Source of the DNA: Brassica napus
Lineage: Eukaryota > Streptophyta > Magnoliopsida > Brassicales > Brassicaceae
Length of the DNA: 64,000 bases
NCBI RefSeq assembly: GCF_020379485.1
Contig: NC_063436.1
Location: 25,604,423 to 25,668,422, forward strand
Direction of reading: 5' to 3'
The notes under the pieces were generated by a model. That model saw only the letters and a list, made by a program, of their open reading frames with translations, was not told where the DNA came from and ran no database searches. Below, piece after piece: positions 25,366 to 36,531 of this stretch. How positions within the stretch are numbered: position 1 is the first letter of the stretch; every line of letters starts with the position of its first letter. The position numbers and the translations under genes were made by a program.

Positions 25366-27065
25366 TATTGCTTACCGACTCGCTTTCAATCTATTTCTCC
25401 TTTATACCAGAACAGAACCTGAACAGTTTTCAGTATATATTAAGACCAAAACCAGTTTGAAAACCAATTGGTTTACAGCGACAAGTGAATTAGAATTTTG
25501 GAAATCAATTGGTTTTGGTCTTTCAACTTAAAACCTAAATGGCTAAAAGTGAATTGGTTTAAATCTCTTATATATATACAAGATATGAGCTTATTGCGTT
25601 GCAGCGGATTTTGTTTGATGTTTTAATTTAATAAAAACCATAAATAATAAATAATTTTATTATAATATTATGATTATTTTTTGCATATGCTGTTTGAGAT
25701 TTATTTTTTTATTAAAATTTGTTTTCACACATAAGTTCAAGTTAATATTTGTATTTTATAATCATGTAGATGAGTTATTATAAACTTTACACTAAGGATT
25801 AGAGAAAATACTATACATAAACAGTTAAAATGAACACAATCCGAAATAAGAAATGAAAAATAAAAGAAGTAAAAGTTAAATACACCAATCGAATTAATGA
25901 CAACATTATACATGTTCTTATGTACTAATTTAATGTTTTACTAAATAATTCTTTAAAATTTTATTTTGCTAGGATTTTTTTAAAAAAGGAAAATATTCTA
26001 TTTTACAAATCTCTTTTTTTATTTACAATTAAAAAAATATTAAATACTCTTTTACAATTCTGTTTAAGATTTTAGAAAAGGTAAATTAGTATCATAGAAC
26101 CTATTACAATTATCTGCTCTTTAGAATTTCATAAGAAATATATTGCTAACAAATAATTATTTTTGTTTATTAATAAATATTTTTAAAATTGCTATTTTTA
26201 CAATTCGTATCAATACTAATTTTACACTTCTTTTGTTAATTAAATAATTTTTGGTATCATGTCCATCATCAAACACTCTCTTAAAATAATATCAAATAAA
26301 TTTTTAAAATTCTCTTTTGGTTAGGAATTAAAAATATTATACAAGTTTCTTTTGTTTAAGATTTCTTTTATAAAAAAGAAAACAACTATCAAATATTCTG
26401 TTACAGTTTTGTAGGATTTTAGAAAAGAAAATTAATATTACATAATTTCTTACAATTATATTTTTTTAGGATTTAAAAAATGAATTTTTTATCAAATAAC
26501 TATTTCCAGTTAATGTTAACTATTTTTAAAAGTTACAATTTTCAATTAAATTAATTTTTGTTAATATTTTAGTATATATATTTTTAATTATGAGATATAT
26601 CAACACATGTCACAATCTTAAAATATATAATTGTTATGTGTCGCGATCATGTTAATTAGCAATTTTGAATAGCCAAATTTATCTTTCATCGAAACTCTCT
26701 CGATGTGGAAACTTATATTATTACATACTCTTCAAAGATTAAGGCACATGGTCCACTAATCTATCCATAATAATAATAACATGACCTATTAATTTACATA
26801 ATCCCAATACCTTAACTCGAAATAATAGACCTACTCACCATTAATCTCACCGACCATCATTTTCGGGGTCGGAGAGCGGAATCCTCTTTTTGTCTCAGGT
26901 TATAGAAGTGTAGATAGATGTACTAAACCTTTTCTTAGTAGTAAAGTCTAGAAGCTCTACTACTATAGAATAGGATGTAAAGAGTGGCTTATTTATCAAC
27001 CAAGATAGAGTATTTATACAGCCTAAGTAACATAAACAAACCAGAAACATGAATCTAGTAGATTA
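25366..27065. other. AT-rich intergenic DNA before the duplicated block
   Basis: No gene recognised. Long AT-rich stretches with many ATTAAA/TTTTAA words and no convincing element termini. Confidence 0.4.
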
Positions 27066-28150
27066 GTCTAAGTTCTTAAGTTATATAATTCTTACTTATC
27101 AAAAAAGAAAGTTATACAATTCTATCCTTCTCGTTATACATTTCATTTGACATTTTAAAACCCCCAATTGTAAGCATACTGTACCTGATGATCACACATC
27201 CATTAGTTAATTGCATTATAATGAGTTGAAGTTACTAAAACATTATCCCTAGGAATTGAAATAGCCAAGTCCCAACACAGGTTGATTGTTCAAAAAAAAA
27301 TATTTTTTAAAAAACAAATAACAAAATACCTGAAAAATGAAAACATAAACTCGACGATATAATAAAAGGAGTTTCAGTTTGAAAAACAATATATGGGCTA
27401 GTCAAGTGACACATACACAACCAAATTACACATGTGTCAAGTGACATACACAGGCCCATGATGTATACATGTCCAGGTCAACAGAAACTATGCGTCTAGC
27501 CTCGAACAAGCATATATATTAACCTATATTATTTGTAATATTTAATTTACAAGTTAAAAAACATTTCAAATTTAAGTAAAATATCTTAAGGATGGCTGAA
27601 ACATATTCGTTAAGGCTACATACAGTGTAGGTAGAATTATCTAGTCCTAGTCTCACATAAGCATCAAAGGGAAATATAATATTTGACAACTTTTGGAAAT
27701 ATTTTTTTCTTTTTTAATTATAAGAACAAAAGGAAGTTTTCTTAAAAGAAAATCTAAAAATATGAAGTTACATTGAAATGTATCTGAAATAAAAAATATA
27801 CATAATCTCTTAGTTGGCTAATTACCTTCAAATAAAACAATTATGGAAAAAATCTTATCCAGCAAATTTTATCAAACCTACATAGAAATTTTATTTTCTA
27901 TTTTTAAAATTCAATACTATATTAGTGTATTGTAAAATTTGGTTTTCAGTAAGAATTTTGAAAATATTCTAGAAATATATTTTCATAGCTATTTTAGACC
28001 TTTTTAGATAAATATTAAAATCCAAAATGTAAATAATTTTCAGAGAGGCATCAATGAAAGGATAACAAGATTGTATATAAATTTTAAACCTCTAGAGTCC
28101 TCCAAAGACACTTCTGTGCTCTCATTAACAATATTTATCCCTCTTTTTAT
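27066..28150. other. Upstream region of acidic ORF A1
   Basis: Non-coding, AT-rich. It is nearly identical to 46210-47270, and its distal part (from about 27700) is similar to the region before ORF B1 (36215-37040). This indicates that the A and B units are themselves older duplicates. Confidence 0.6.
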
Positions 28151-28191
28151 CTTATAGTTCATTCTTTTGATATTTCAATACTCCAAAATCA

Positions 28192-28788
28192 ATGAGGGAT
28201 AAATATATGCCTCCAAGGAAAACAGTTCGCAGAAGATATCCGTCACCTGAACCATCTGGAGAGAGTTCAACAGATGATGAAACAAACGAAGTTGAGAGAA
28301 AAGTCCCCTTCAATGTTGCTCTCATGAGACCTCGGCCATTTAACCCATTTGATGAGGATGATTCAACGGACAGTGAAGCAACGGACAGCGAAGCAACAGA
28401 CAGTGAAGCAACGGACAGTGAAGCAACGGACAGTGAAGCAACGGACAGTGAAGCAACGGACAGTGAAGCAACGGACAGTGAAGCAACGGACAACGAAGAG
28501 AACGAAGTTGCGAGAGAATCTCCCAAAGCTACTCGCATGAGAGTTAGGGCACGAGAACCATCTGATGAGGATGATTCAACGGACAGTGACGCAACAAGTC
28601 AAGAGGAGTTAAAACTGAGTCCAAAGAAGAACAATGATGCAGTAAACGAGCCGCCGAACAAGAAGAGAAGACTGCATAGGAGGAAGATGTATACCCCTCG
28701 AAGATTTATTTCCCCAGAGGCAGAAGTTAACCAGACTGATGCAAAGCCGTGCAACAGTGGGGGATCAAAGGAGAGCCATTTTGATTAA
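28192..28788 (+). CDS. Acidic, repeat-containing nuclear-type protein, copy A1
   Basis: 198 codons, family not recognised. A basic N-terminus (PPRKTVRRRYPSPEPSGE) is followed by an acidic Ser/Thr-rich middle with eight TDSEA repeats (28366-28485), then a basic cluster KKRRLHRRK that resembles a nuclear localisation signal, and a tail. An AATAAA lies at 28926-28931. The same reading frame is kept in three more copies (37084, 47312, 50575), which argues for real coding. The S/T-D-x-E pattern would suit casein-kinase-2 phosphorylation (inference). A BAH-domain remnant lies downstream of the B copies, so this could be a broken-off N-terminal part of such a gene. The minus strand over the repeat is also open but is a by-product of the 15-nt unit. 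Confidence 0.5.
   Translation: MRDKYMPPRKTVRRRYPSPEPSGESSTDDETNEVERKVPFNVALMRPRPFNPFDEDDSTDSEATDSEATDSEATDSEATDSEATDSEATDSEATDSEATDNEENEVARESPKATRMRVRAREPSDEDDSTDSDATSQEELKLSPKKNNDAVNEPPNKKRRLHRRKMYTPRRFISPEAEVNQTDAKPCNSGGSKESHFD
28366..28500 (+). repeat. 15-bp minisatellite coding TDSEA
   Basis: Eight copies of ACGGACAGTGAAGCA plus one variant (ACGGACAACGAAGAG). Units 3-8 are almost identical, while the matching array in copy A2 (from 47486) has many substitutions. The B copies have only three degenerate units. Confidence 0.95.
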
Positions 28789-29333
28789 CATGTCGCCCCA
28801 GAAGAACCATAACCAAGACGAATCAGAAACAATGGCTTATCCAATATCTATGTTCTTATCTTTTATTTTATGGACTTTATTTCGTAATTTGAATTTTTCT
28901 TTTAAGTTATCTACATGCTGAGATATAATAAAGTTTTTCATTTCAACCTCAAACGTCTTGATTGAATCTGAAAAATATTGTTTGGGTGTAATATCTCATC
29001 TTCAAACCACAAAATCAGCCCATGTGTTGTTCCTTCCTTTTCTGTCTTCTAAAAAAACAAGATCAACACTAACCAAACATGTGATTGAAAAAACCCCAAC
29101 CCCTATCCAAATCTTCCGATCAACACCAATGTTTTTGTTTTACACAACCTAAAAACTGTCAAAATTTTCTTATCTTTAAGAGAGTTTTCAGTTCTCCTAA
29201 CTCACCAACTCTCACGAACCCTAAAGAGTAGAAAATCTCTTGAACCTTCAATCTTAATAAAATCAATTGAAGTATCTGTGTCGTTTTTTTTTACTTTAAA
29301 AGTTTCAGGGTTTGCCTTTTCATAATCAAACTA
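28789..29333 (+). other. 3' region of acidic ORF A1
   Basis: It holds the likely 3' UTR (AATAAA at 28926-28931) and sequence shared with the B unit until AAACTACAT. After that word the A unit stops and a new unit (ATTGACACTTAAAACC) begins. The B copies continue instead into the BAH remnant. This marks the A/B unit junction near 29333. Confidence 0.6.
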
Positions 29334-29392
29334 CATATTGACACTTAAAACCCCCTAATTTTAAGCATATTGTACCTGGATGATCACACATG

Positions 29393-29574
29393 CAGGGGCG
29401 GTTCTAGAATTTATTTTCATCCAGGGCAGCAAGGCATAAGACAACACATCATAAGGGGCAACATAAAAATTCTTTGAACAATTACACTGATTTTCACAAA
29501 ATCATGAGAGGGGGAGGGGGAGAGGGGGGAGAGGCAGCGCTGCCCTACCCAAAACGTATATACATTCGCCCCTG
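29393..29574. mobile_element. hAT-type MITE, 182 bp
   Basis: The ends are CAGGGGCG and CGCCCCTG, between CACACATG and CACGCATG (8 bp, one mismatch). It contains a G-rich run GAGGGGGAGGGGGAG. The matching copy at 48431-48547 lacks that internal part. Confidence 0.8.
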
Positions 29575-29848
29575 CACGCATGCATTAGTTAATTGCACTA
29601 TAATGATTTGCAGTTACCAATAAAATTCTCCCTAGGAATTGAAATAGCACAGGTTGATTGTTCAACAAAATTATTTTTTAAAAACAAATACAAAAATCAC
29701 CTGAAGCTTGAAAACATAAACCGGAGAATGTAATAAAAGGAATCTCTGTTTGAAAAACAATATATGGGCCAGTCAAGTGATATACACAAAACCAAATTAC
29801 ATATGTTTCAAGTGACATACACAGGTCCATGATATAAACATGTCCAGT

Positions 29849-30486
29849 TAGGGGTGAGCGTTCGGGTACCCATTCGGGTTCGGTTCGGATTTATTTGAGT
29901 TTCAAGTTTTCAGGGTTAAAGATTTCAGCCACATTCGGATATTTCTAAATTTTGGTTCGGGTTCGGTTCAGTGCGGGTTCGGATAACCCATTTAAATGAT
30001 TTTAAAAATTTTAAAATTCAGTATATAGTTTAAATTTCTCAAAATCTGTAAATAAAATAATATATTACATATAAATTTGAATAACATATGTTAGAATACC
30101 TAAACTTAACATTTTGATAGAGAATCAGTTGATTTCAAATATTTTTGGTGTTTTGAGTATATTTTATCTATTTTAGACATTTACTTTTGACTATTTGTAT
30201 ATATTTTCAAGTATTTTAGATAACTTAAAAGTATCTAATATATTTTGAATATTTTTAATATACATTAAATCTAAAAATTATTAATATATTTAGATATATA
30301 CATCTATTTCGAATACATTCGGGTACCCGAAATACTTTGGTTAGGGTGGGGTCTGGTTTCCATTCTCTGGATACCAAAATTTTGAATCCGTTTGGATATT
30401 TAATCAATTTCGGTTCCGGTTCGATATTACTTTTTCGTATCGGATTCGGTTCGATTCTTCGGATTCGGGTTTTTTGCCCAGCCCTA
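29849..30486. mobile_element. hAT-type element with TTCGGG hexamers, copy 1
   Basis: TAGGGGTGAGC to GCCCAGCCCTA, flanked by exact 8-bp TGTCCAGT (29841-29848 and 30487-30494). It is shared with copy 2 of the duplication (48825-49476), so it predates that event. Confidence 0.85.
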
Positions 30487-30759
30487 TGTCCAGTTCAACA
30501 GAAACTATGTGTCTAGCCTTGAAGCATAGATATTATTTGTATATTTAATTACAAGTTAAAAAAACAATTCAAATTTAATTAAAATATCTTAAGGATGGCT
30601 GAAACTTATTCGTTTAGGCTACATACAGTGTAAGTAAAAATTATCTAGTCATAGTCTCACATAAGCATCAAAGGGAAATATAAAATTTGACAATTTTTGG
30701 AAATATATTTTTCTTTTTTAGTTTTTTTTTTTTTTTTTTTTGTCGTCAACTTTACAGAC

Positions 30760-33700
30760 TCATATAGACTCTGTAAACCAAGCCGGAAGATATTGATCCA
30801 TGTGAACGACGAAAGACGGCTGAATCCTAACACTGCGTGCTAGGCTATCCGCCTTTGTATTCTGCGCTCTTGGTACATGGACGATCTCTGATTGTAGGAA
30901 ACTTGCTCTCAGACTTTTGATGTCTTCCAAATAACTTGCAAACGCTGGCCACTCTTCTGGTTCCGAAACCATCTTCACCAATTGAGAACAATCCGTTGCA
31001 AACGTAACCTGAGATTGACGTAAATTCCTCATACATTCCATAGCCCATAGTAGTGCTTCCATCTCCGCATGTAGAGGAGAAAGGCTAGCCCGAACATTCC
31101 TCGCCCCCAGCAACCCAGCGAAGCCTTCTAAAGTGCTGTGCCAACCCTGGCCGGAGAAAGTATCTTTCTCTTTCCAGGAACCATCTGTGAAACACCATCG
31201 TCCTGGATTTAACAGTGAAGACCTAATCTCTTCCTGTGGGACCATTCTCTGTTCATTCACTAGTTGGGCTTCAGCCCAAAGGGTTGATTCTGTTTCCGCC
31301 AATTTGAGCGTATCCCTAGGATCAATATCCAGATTACTAAAAACCTTACTATTCCTTCCTTTCCAGATATACCATAGTATCCATGCGAACTGATGATCAT
31401 CTAACTGCGGAAAGACTCTCCAGAAAAGATGATCCATATTTGCAAAAAGGGATTGTGTGGGAAATGTAGTTGGATTTGATGGTATCTTTGAGAGAGCCCA
31501 AACCTGAAGTGCTGGAGGACATTCGAAAAACACATGATTTATCGATTCCTCCTCAGCTCCGCATCTTGTACAACATATATCGCCAGTTATCCCTCTCGCT
31601 TGTAAATTTTTCTTAACCGCTATACACCCTGTCACCAACTGCCAGAGAAAATGTTTAAGCTTTGGTGGACACCTGACTTTCCAGCAGAATGATTTCAAAC
31701 CATCGACCGTAGGTCCAAAAAATGCTGGTGGTTTTGCTCTATCCGGGTAAACTCGTTCTACCTGATATCCCGATTTAACCGTGTATTTCCCATTTGTTGT
31801 GAAATGCCATCCATCTTTGTCCTCCAACTGATATCTACTCAGTCGTATACTCTCGATAATTTTCACATCCTGTGGATCCACTAGAGCCTGAAGTGCCTGC
31901 GAGTTCCAAATTCCCAAAGTGGGGTCTATAAGAGAAGCCACTGTGAGGTCAGGGTAAAGATTGTGTTGGTTTTTATTTGCTGGTCTCGGGCGAGTGGTTG
32001 GGAGCCAAGGATCATTCCATACAGAGATAGAAGATCCTGATCCCACCCGTTTGATTAGTCCTTTGCTAACCAGAGATCTAGCTGATGTAATACTCCGCCA
32101 TCCATATGACGGAGAGTATGAGCGAATCGGTTCCAGGGGTGAGGCATTCCTGAAATATCGACCTTTAAAAACTCGAGAAAATAAAGTATTTGGCTTCTCG
32201 ATCAATCGCCAAAACTGTTTACCAAGCATCGCTGTATTGAAATCAGTGATGTCTTTAAAACCCAGTCCTCCTTCCTCCTTGCTAACACATACTTTATCCC
32301 AAGATTTCCAATGCATACCTCTCGTACTTCCCCCGGGGCTCCACCAAAATTGGGCTACCGCACCTGTCAGTTTCTTTACGGTTGCCTTAGGCAATCGATA
32401 GCAAGACATCACATGATTTGGTAATGCCGTAATCACCGATTTAATAATCACCTCTTTTCCTCCTTTTGTAAAGAACTTAAAAGTCCAACCATTAACCCGT
32501 TTGTTTAGTCTATCCTGCACAAAACTAAAAACCTGAACCTTTGAACCCCCAAGATTTTCTGGTAATCCTAGATAAGTTCCCATTCCTCCATGATTCTGAA
32601 TGCCCAGGATGTCTCTCATTTCCTGTCTGTTGGACTCTTCAATTTTATGTCCAAATTGGATCGAAGACTTCTCAAAATTAATGAGTTGACCTGACACCAT
32701 CTCATATTCCTTTAAGATTCTGAGAATAGTTTGACATTCCTCTCTCTGGGCTTTGCAAAAGAAAAGACTATCATCCGCAAACAGTAGATGTGAAATGGAA
32801 GGACATGCTCGAGCTACCTTCATTCCTGTCAATTGTTTCCCATCCTCCGCCTTTTTAATATTTGCAATCAAAGCCTCAGTGCACAAAATAAATAAATAAG
32901 GAGATAACGGATCTCCTTGCCGTAACCCTCTATTCGGAATAATAAGGCCTCTTGGTTGTCCATTTAGTAAAACCCGATATTGAACCGATGATATGCATTC
33001 CATCATTAATTTAATCCAATGAAGATCAAAACCCATCTTCTCTAGTAAAGCTTTAATAAAGTCCCATTCCACTCTATCATACGCTTTGCTCATATCCGTT
33101 TTAATTGCCATATATTTTCCTTGACATGATTTGTTAGTCCGTAATCCATGAAACATCTCCTGAGCTATAAGAATATTATCAGTTATCAACCTCCCTGCCA
33201 CGAATGCCGATTGCGTTTCCGAAATAAGAGACGGCAGACAAAGTTTCAGCCGCTGGCACAGAACCTTCGAGATAATTTTATACCCGACATTACATAGACT
33301 AATGGGTCTCAATTCCGTCATCCTAGTAGGCCTCTCCGTCTTTGGGATCATACATATATTAGTAATATTTAACCGTGGATCCAAGTCCCCAGACACCAAA
33401 AAATTATTTACCATTGTTACCAAATCATTCTTAATGATATGCCAGGAATGCTGGAAAAAAAGAGCCGTCATACCATCCGGTCCTGGCGCCTTCTCTGGAT
33501 GCATCATAAACAAAGCCTCTTTTACCTCACTCTCAGTCGCCACTCTCAACAATCGTTGATTCATCTGAGGAGTGATACCCGTTGTTACCTCTGAGAGAAA
33601 ACTATCAAATCCTGTCGGCGAAGTGGTACTAAACAGCTCTTCAAAATAGTCAACAGCCACCTTTTCCACTCCAATATCTTCTGTAATCCAGTTCCCCGCA

Positions 33701-34857
33701 GCATCATGTAAGCCAACAATCCTATTCCGAACTCGTCGTTGCTTAGTTAAGGCATGATAGAACTTGGTATTTAGATCCCCCGAAGAGTACCACATATTCC
33801 TACTTTTCTGGTGCCAATAATCTTCTTCATCCTTATAAGCTTCTTGTAACTTTCTGGAGACCTCCACAATATCCTCCTGTGACCTAGCATTATCTGTCTG
33901 AACCTCCTCGAGGGCCTTTTGTAAATCGCTTATTTTCTCCTTGCCATAAGGTGGATTATTTTTCCGCCATTTTGCAATTTCATGTCGACAATTGCTAATT
34001 TTTGCTACTATATCATCCTCGCTACGAATCCTATCATCTGACCAACCCGTCGTAATGGATTCCAGAAGCCCCTCTTGCCCTACCCACCTCTTATCAAACC
34101 GAAATTGCCCTTTCCTTCTGTGAACTTTATCGTCTAGATACGCCACCACTGGTCGATGATCGGATGCCACCAAACCTAGATATTCTGTGTAAGAACAGGG
34201 AAATAGAGTATGCCACTCCTCATTTGCTAGAGCGCGATCTAACCGACACCTTACAGTCACAGCCCCTTTTCCTTTTCCTCTTCTCCCCTGCCACGACATT
34301 TTGTTCCCTCTAGCCGGAAATTCCAGAAGTCCAGTATTTCTTATCATGTTATTAAAAGGGATAAAAGAATCCGCACTTCTCAAAGCTCCTCCATCTTTTT
34401 CATGATTTCCCGTAATCTCGTTTAAATCACCAATAATAAACCAGGGCTCAGATCTTGCAATGCCATACCTAGTTAATCTTTCCCACACTTGTTCCCTCAT
34501 TTGTTGAACCGGATCTCCATAAACAAATGTGAGAAACACCTTTTTCCCCAAAGCCACCGCCTCCACATCTATCATTCGATTACTTGAATAGAGTATATTA
34601 ACTTGATACTCATTATTATAGAAAAGTGCTAGACCACCACTCCTTCCATTTGGTTCCACTGTAACCAGATTATCAAAACCCGAATGTAATTGAAATCTGT
34701 GTACAAAGTCATACTCCTGTTTGGTCTCTGATAAAAAAAGAAAATCTGGTTTATGTTTGTGCCATATCTCTCGCAGATAACTCATTGTCCATTTACTTCC
34801 CATTCCTCTACAGTTCCAACTTAGTGCTCTCATTAAAAAATATAAAAATACTCCCAA
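30760..34857 (-). CDS. LINE ORF2 polyprotein (endonuclease, reverse transcriptase, RNase H)
   Basis: An uninterrupted frame of 1365 codons. An internal Met (34833) begins MRALSWNCRGMGSKW and is the likely start. Domains in order: APE-like endonuclease (SWNCRG, SETKQ, GDLNE, SDHRPVV); reverse transcriptase (RPISLCNVGYKIISK, AFVAGRLITDN, GLRQGDPLSPYLF, catalytic LLFADDSLFF); zinc-binding zf-RVT (RGITGDICCTRCG to HVFFECPPA); C-terminal RNase H (CFTDGSWKE, HAEMEALLWAM, ATDCSQL). The key Asp residues of RT (FADD) and RNase H (D, E, D) are present, so it may still be active. The product copies LINE RNA into the genome by target-primed reverse transcription. The preceding ORF's stop overlaps the ATG of Met 9 as TAATG. 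Confidence 0.95.
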   Translation of the reverse strand: MGVFLYFLMRALSWNCRGMGSKWTMSYLREIWHKHKPDFLFLSETKQEYDFVHRFQLHSGFDNLVTVEPNGRSGGLALFYNNEYQVNILYSSNRMIDVEAVALGKKVFLTFVYGDPVQQMREQVWERLTRYGIARSEPWFIIGDLNEITGNHEKDGGALRSADSFIPFNNMIRNTGLLEFPARGNKMSWQGRRGKGKGAVTVRCRLDRALANEEWHTLFPCSYTEYLGLVASDHRPVVAYLDDKVHRRKGQFRFDKRWVGQEGLLESITTGWSDDRIRSEDDIVAKISNCRHEIAKWRKNNPPYGKEKISDLQKALEEVQTDNARSQEDIVEVSRKLQEAYKDEEDYWHQKSRNMWYSSGDLNTKFYHALTKQRRVRNRIVGLHDAAGNWITEDIGVEKVAVDYFEELFSTTSPTGFDSFLSEVTTGITPQMNQRLLRVATESEVKEALFMMHPEKAPGPDGMTALFFQHSWHIIKNDLVTMVNNFLVSGDLDPRLNITNICMIPKTERPTRMTELRPISLCNVGYKIISKVLCQRLKLCLPSLISETQSAFVAGRLITDNILIAQEMFHGLRTNKSCQGKYMAIKTDMSKAYDRVEWDFIKALLEKMGFDLHWIKLMMECISSVQYRVLLNGQPRGLIIPNRGLRQGDPLSPYLFILCTEALIANIKKAEDGKQLTGMKVARACPSISHLLFADDSLFFCKAQREECQTILRILKEYEMVSGQLINFEKSSIQFGHKIEESNRQEMRDILGIQNHGGMGTYLGLPENLGGSKVQVFSFVQDRLNKRVNGWTFKFFTKGGKEVIIKSVITALPNHVMSCYRLPKATVKKLTGAVAQFWWSPGGSTRGMHWKSWDKVCVSKEEGGLGFKDITDFNTAMLGKQFWRLIEKPNTLFSRVFKGRYFRNASPLEPIRSYSPSYGWRSITSARSLVSKGLIKRVGSGSSISVWNDPWLPTTRPRPANKNQHNLYPDLTVASLIDPTLGIWNSQALQALVDPQDVKIIESIRLSRYQLEDKDGWHFTTNGKYTVKSGYQVERVYPDRAKPPAFFGPTVDGLKSFCWKVRCPPKLKHFLWQLVTGCIAVKKNLQARGITGDICCTRCGAEEESINHVFFECPPALQVWALSKIPSNPTTFPTQSLFANMDHLFWRVFPQLDDHQFAWILWYIWKGRNSKVFSNLDIDPRDTLKLAETESTLWAEAQLVNEQRMVPQEEIRSSLLNPGRWCFTDGSWKEKDTFSGQGWHSTLEGFAGLLGARNVRASLSPLHAEMEALLWAMECMRNLRQSQVTFATDCSQLVKMVSEPEEWPAFASYLEDIKSLRASFLQSEIVHVPRAQNTKADSLARSVRIQPSFVVHMDQYLPAWFTESI

Positions 34858-35621
34858 GAGTTAGCAAAATTGGGTTTAATGATACCCTGAAATCCCAACC
34901 ACCAAAACACCATAACCCCATAAAACACCAAACTTTCACTCCACCCGTCACAATAAAACGGCTTCAATATAATAATGGTACGCCCTGTCCCTATTCCAAT
35001 GATATACATTATTTCCAAATCCACCTCATCATCTAGTTTGAAACCAATAAACACCATGATAGAAAAAACAAACATATGAGACTTGTTCTTCACGTAAAGC
35101 AGAGAAGAATAATCTGTATACATTTCTAAATCATCTTCAATATCTATACCAAATATCAATTCCTTTATTTCCAAAGTAACCACTCTAATCTTCACCAAAT
35201 AAACCATCTGCGACTGGTTTAAAGAGACCAGCCACAGGTCTCGAGTCGATACAACAAGAACGTTATGTTCTGTCGTGAGCCACTTCCCAAAACCAACAAA
35301 ACACACAAGTGCCAAATCATTTATTTGTCTTTTAAGAACAATAACCAGCATAAATAATACCGCTTCGAGAATACCAACCCTCCTGTTATGATCACATACG
35401 CTCAACAAAATAAACCAAATCCAAAAACCAATACCAAAAATATTATTCCATACGTTCCAAAGACCAAACAAACCACATTTTAATAAATGCCCATTTAAAA
35501 CCCAGACATACCAAATAAAACTTGAACTGCTCGTAGAGCTTATTGAACCAACAAAAAACTGAAAGTAAAAAAAAACAAACAAACCCGTAATATAGCTGTC
35601 TTCAAAACACCCACAATCCAT
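34833..35621 (-). other. Open frame upstream of LINE ORF2, hydrophobic, unassigned
   Basis: 262 codons without a stop. The translation is rich in F, V, L, W and G and has no recognised domain. It ends in TAA overlapping the ATG of ORF2 (TAATG at 34831-34835), an arrangement used for reinitiation in some LINEs. It may simply be a GT-rich spacer with few stops. It does not look like a normal ORF1 (no zinc knuckle seen). Confidence 0.3.
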
Positions 35622-36181
35622 AAACAGTTAAGGCTTGGGTAGCTGTTTCGGGTGTGAGGTACCCTTTTCTTCCACTTGCTTAGCACCACCACCCCTGTGG
35701 AGGCTCTGTTTAGCTTGTACCCGTTTGCGAGGCTACATAAGCACTTGAGCAAACTTGGAGTTGTGTCCACCAGTAACTGAAAACAAAGGCTTGCGCAGCC
35801 CCGTTTTCTTCTCCGCCGCCGTTTCCCCCTTACCCTCAACAATGCCTCCAGTTCTATCTTCTTCGACAACTTCTGTTGTCCCCACCTGATCCATATCTGT
35901 TCCTTCTCCATCTGTAAGATATTTCCAGTTCGACCCCTTAATGATTGTGCTTGATCTTCTGGATTCCGCATCCACTCCGAGGATCTGAATGATAACCATA
36001 TCCTAAAAAGCCCAATCGTATCTCCATTCCCAACCCCTTTCGATTGAAACTCTATCGAACTCGTTATTAGGTAATTGATTCGCAGATCTCCGCTGAGTTC
36101 CCCTAATTTCCCATCTCCATATGATTCTCCTCGAATCGTGAAATTCCTATGAGCACCCGGATCCCAATCTCGATCGAACAT
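35622..36181 (-). pseudogene. LINE ORF1 remnant
   Basis: Two overlapping minus-strand frames (35540-36181 and 35733-35999) cover the position expected for ORF1. One reads a charged stretch (VVEEDRTGGIVEGKGETAAE, then EKKTGLRKPLFS) like the C-terminal tail of plant LINE ORF1 proteins. No CCHC knuckle or DUF4283 start was seen, so ORF1 is probably 5'-truncated or frame-shifted. Confidence 0.4.
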
Positions 36182-36531
36182 CCAAACCCTAATTTGACGT
36201 GTACTAATATATTTTTCTTTTTTAGTTATTAGAACAAAAGGAAGTTTTCTTTATGTAAAATCTAAAATTATGAATTTACATTGAAATGTATCTGAAATAA
36301 CAAGATACGTAATATCTTACTTGTTTAGCTATCTTCAAATAAAACAATTATGGAAAAAATCATATCCAGCAAATTTTATCAAACATATATAGAATTAATA
36401 CTGTATTTATTTACTGTAAAATTGTGTGTTTTAGTAATAAATTTGAAAATCTAGAAATATATTTTCATAGCTATTTTAGATCATTTTAGATAAATATTAA
36501 AATCTAAAATCGTTAATAATTTTCAAAGAGA

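Larger units (their letters stand above)
30724..36205 (-). mobile_element. LINE (L1-type non-LTR retrotransposon), ~5.5 kb
   Basis: A 22-bp target duplication AATATATTTTTCTTTTTTAG(TT) occurs at 30702-30723 and 36206-36227. The last bases merge with the poly-T, so its exact length is uncertain. The empty site is preserved at about 49692-49730 in the second copy of the duplicated block, which fixes the insertion point and shows that the LINE arrived after the duplication. Poly-A tail at the left (minus strand), preceded by GTTGACGAC. ORF2 is intact. ORF1 appears truncated or degenerate. Confidence 0.95.

Noticed and set aside
28152..28538. Minus-strand frame with repeating ASLSV
   Set aside because: It is the antisense reading of the TDSEA-coding 15-bp repeat. 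The plus-strand frame is the one conserved in all four copies.
34833..35621. Hydrophobic frame as a cellular membrane protein gene
   Set aside because: It is entirely within the LINE and lacks any family signature. Kept only as an uncertain LINE frame.
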